From: Gordonia araii NBRC 100433
Lineage (GTDB): Bacteria; Actinomycetota; Actinomycetes; Mycobacteriales; Mycobacteriaceae
Direction: 5' to 3'
Assembly: GCF_000241265.1 (NCBI RefSeq)
Contig: NZ_BAEE01000026.1
Location: forward strand, 1 to 63,504
DNA: 63,504 nucleotides
Positions 63,458-63,504 of this stretch are shown piece after piece. A program made the position numbers and the translations under genes. Under the pieces are notes generated by a model. That model was given only the letters and a program-made list of their open reading frames with translations. It did no database searches and was not told the DNA's origin. Numbering within the stretch: the first letter of the stretch is position 1; each line of letters begins with the position of its first letter.

Positions 63458-63504
63458 CACGTCGGTGCCGCTCGCCGCTCCGCTCGGCGCAACAGCGGGC
63501 TCAG

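Overview
The window is high-GC actinobacterial DNA from a mycolic-acid-producing lineage (Corynebacteriales). Gordonia or a close relative is my best guess; that is inference, not proof. The main evidence is gene order. From about 17 kb to the right edge the genes follow the Mycobacterium tuberculosis Rv2247-to-Rv2215 block: accD6, kas, acpM, fabD, a PucR-type regulator, aceE, lipoproteins, DUF3052, ahpE, cobD, a SURF1 gene, ptpA, cobC, nif3-like, zinc ribbon, an alpha-ribazole-phosphatase-like gene, rnpB, panB, glnA2, glnE, glnA1, an RDD protein, DUF4191, lipA, lipB, a TIGR01777 epimerase and a dihydrolipoamide acyltransferase. Unlike mycobacteria there is one ketoacyl-ACP synthase gene in the FAS-II cluster, and a classical heme oxygenase is present.

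Layout. 0-1 kb: a gene fragment cut by a 5'-truncated IS3-family element. 1.3-10 kb: a CAU tRNA, a FAD-linked oxidase divergent from an ECF sigma factor with a SnoaL-like tail (an ECF41-type promoter lies between them), small conserved genes, a ThrE-type exporter, tRNA-Asn and an enoyl-CoA hydratase. 10-15 kb: a lipid or xenobiotic cassette (acyl-CoA dehydrogenase, GntR regulator, acyl-CoA synthetase) behind a palindromic operator, then an NDMA-dependent (mycofactocin-type) alcohol dehydrogenase behind a KstR-like box. 17-26 kb: the FAS-II/mycolate operon with its MabR-like regulator and pyruvate dehydrogenase E1. 26-28.5 kb: duplicated lipoproteins, DUF3052 and AhpE peroxiredoxin. 28.5-30.2 kb: a small island at tRNA-Val holding the 3' remnant of a tyrosine integrase, a HicAB pair and a VapBC/FitAB-type pair. 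30-33.5 kb: a secreted esterase, a secreted GH1 protein and a DinB-fold protein. 33.5-40.8 kb: cobalamin-related genes, ptpA, a 21-bp tandem repeat and RNase P RNA. 41-44.6 kb: two tandem secreted S1-type proteases and a proline iminopeptidase. 44.6-55.7 kb: panB and the glutamine synthetase/adenylyltransferase region with two GlnR-like boxes. Between glnE and glnA1 lie a heme oxygenase behind an IdeR-like box, an FKBP lipoprotein, and an HTH plus AbiEii-like nucleotidyltransferase pair that looks like a toxin-antitoxin or defence module. 55.7-63.5 kb: RDD and DJ-1 family genes and the lipoate cluster, ending in an acyltransferase gene whose 5' end is broken at the window edge.

A pattern across the window is that many genes have a TANNNT element 6-9 nt before the start codon and no Shine-Dalgarno. 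This predicts leaderless transcripts and helped fix several starts. The best candidates for something undescribed are the HTH/nucleotidyltransferase pair with its 32-bp nested palindrome (52.4-53.95 kb), the tRNA-Val toxin-antitoxin island, the 20-bp perfect palindrome inside a serine-hydrolase gene, and the 21-bp tandem repeat before the zinc-ribbon gene.
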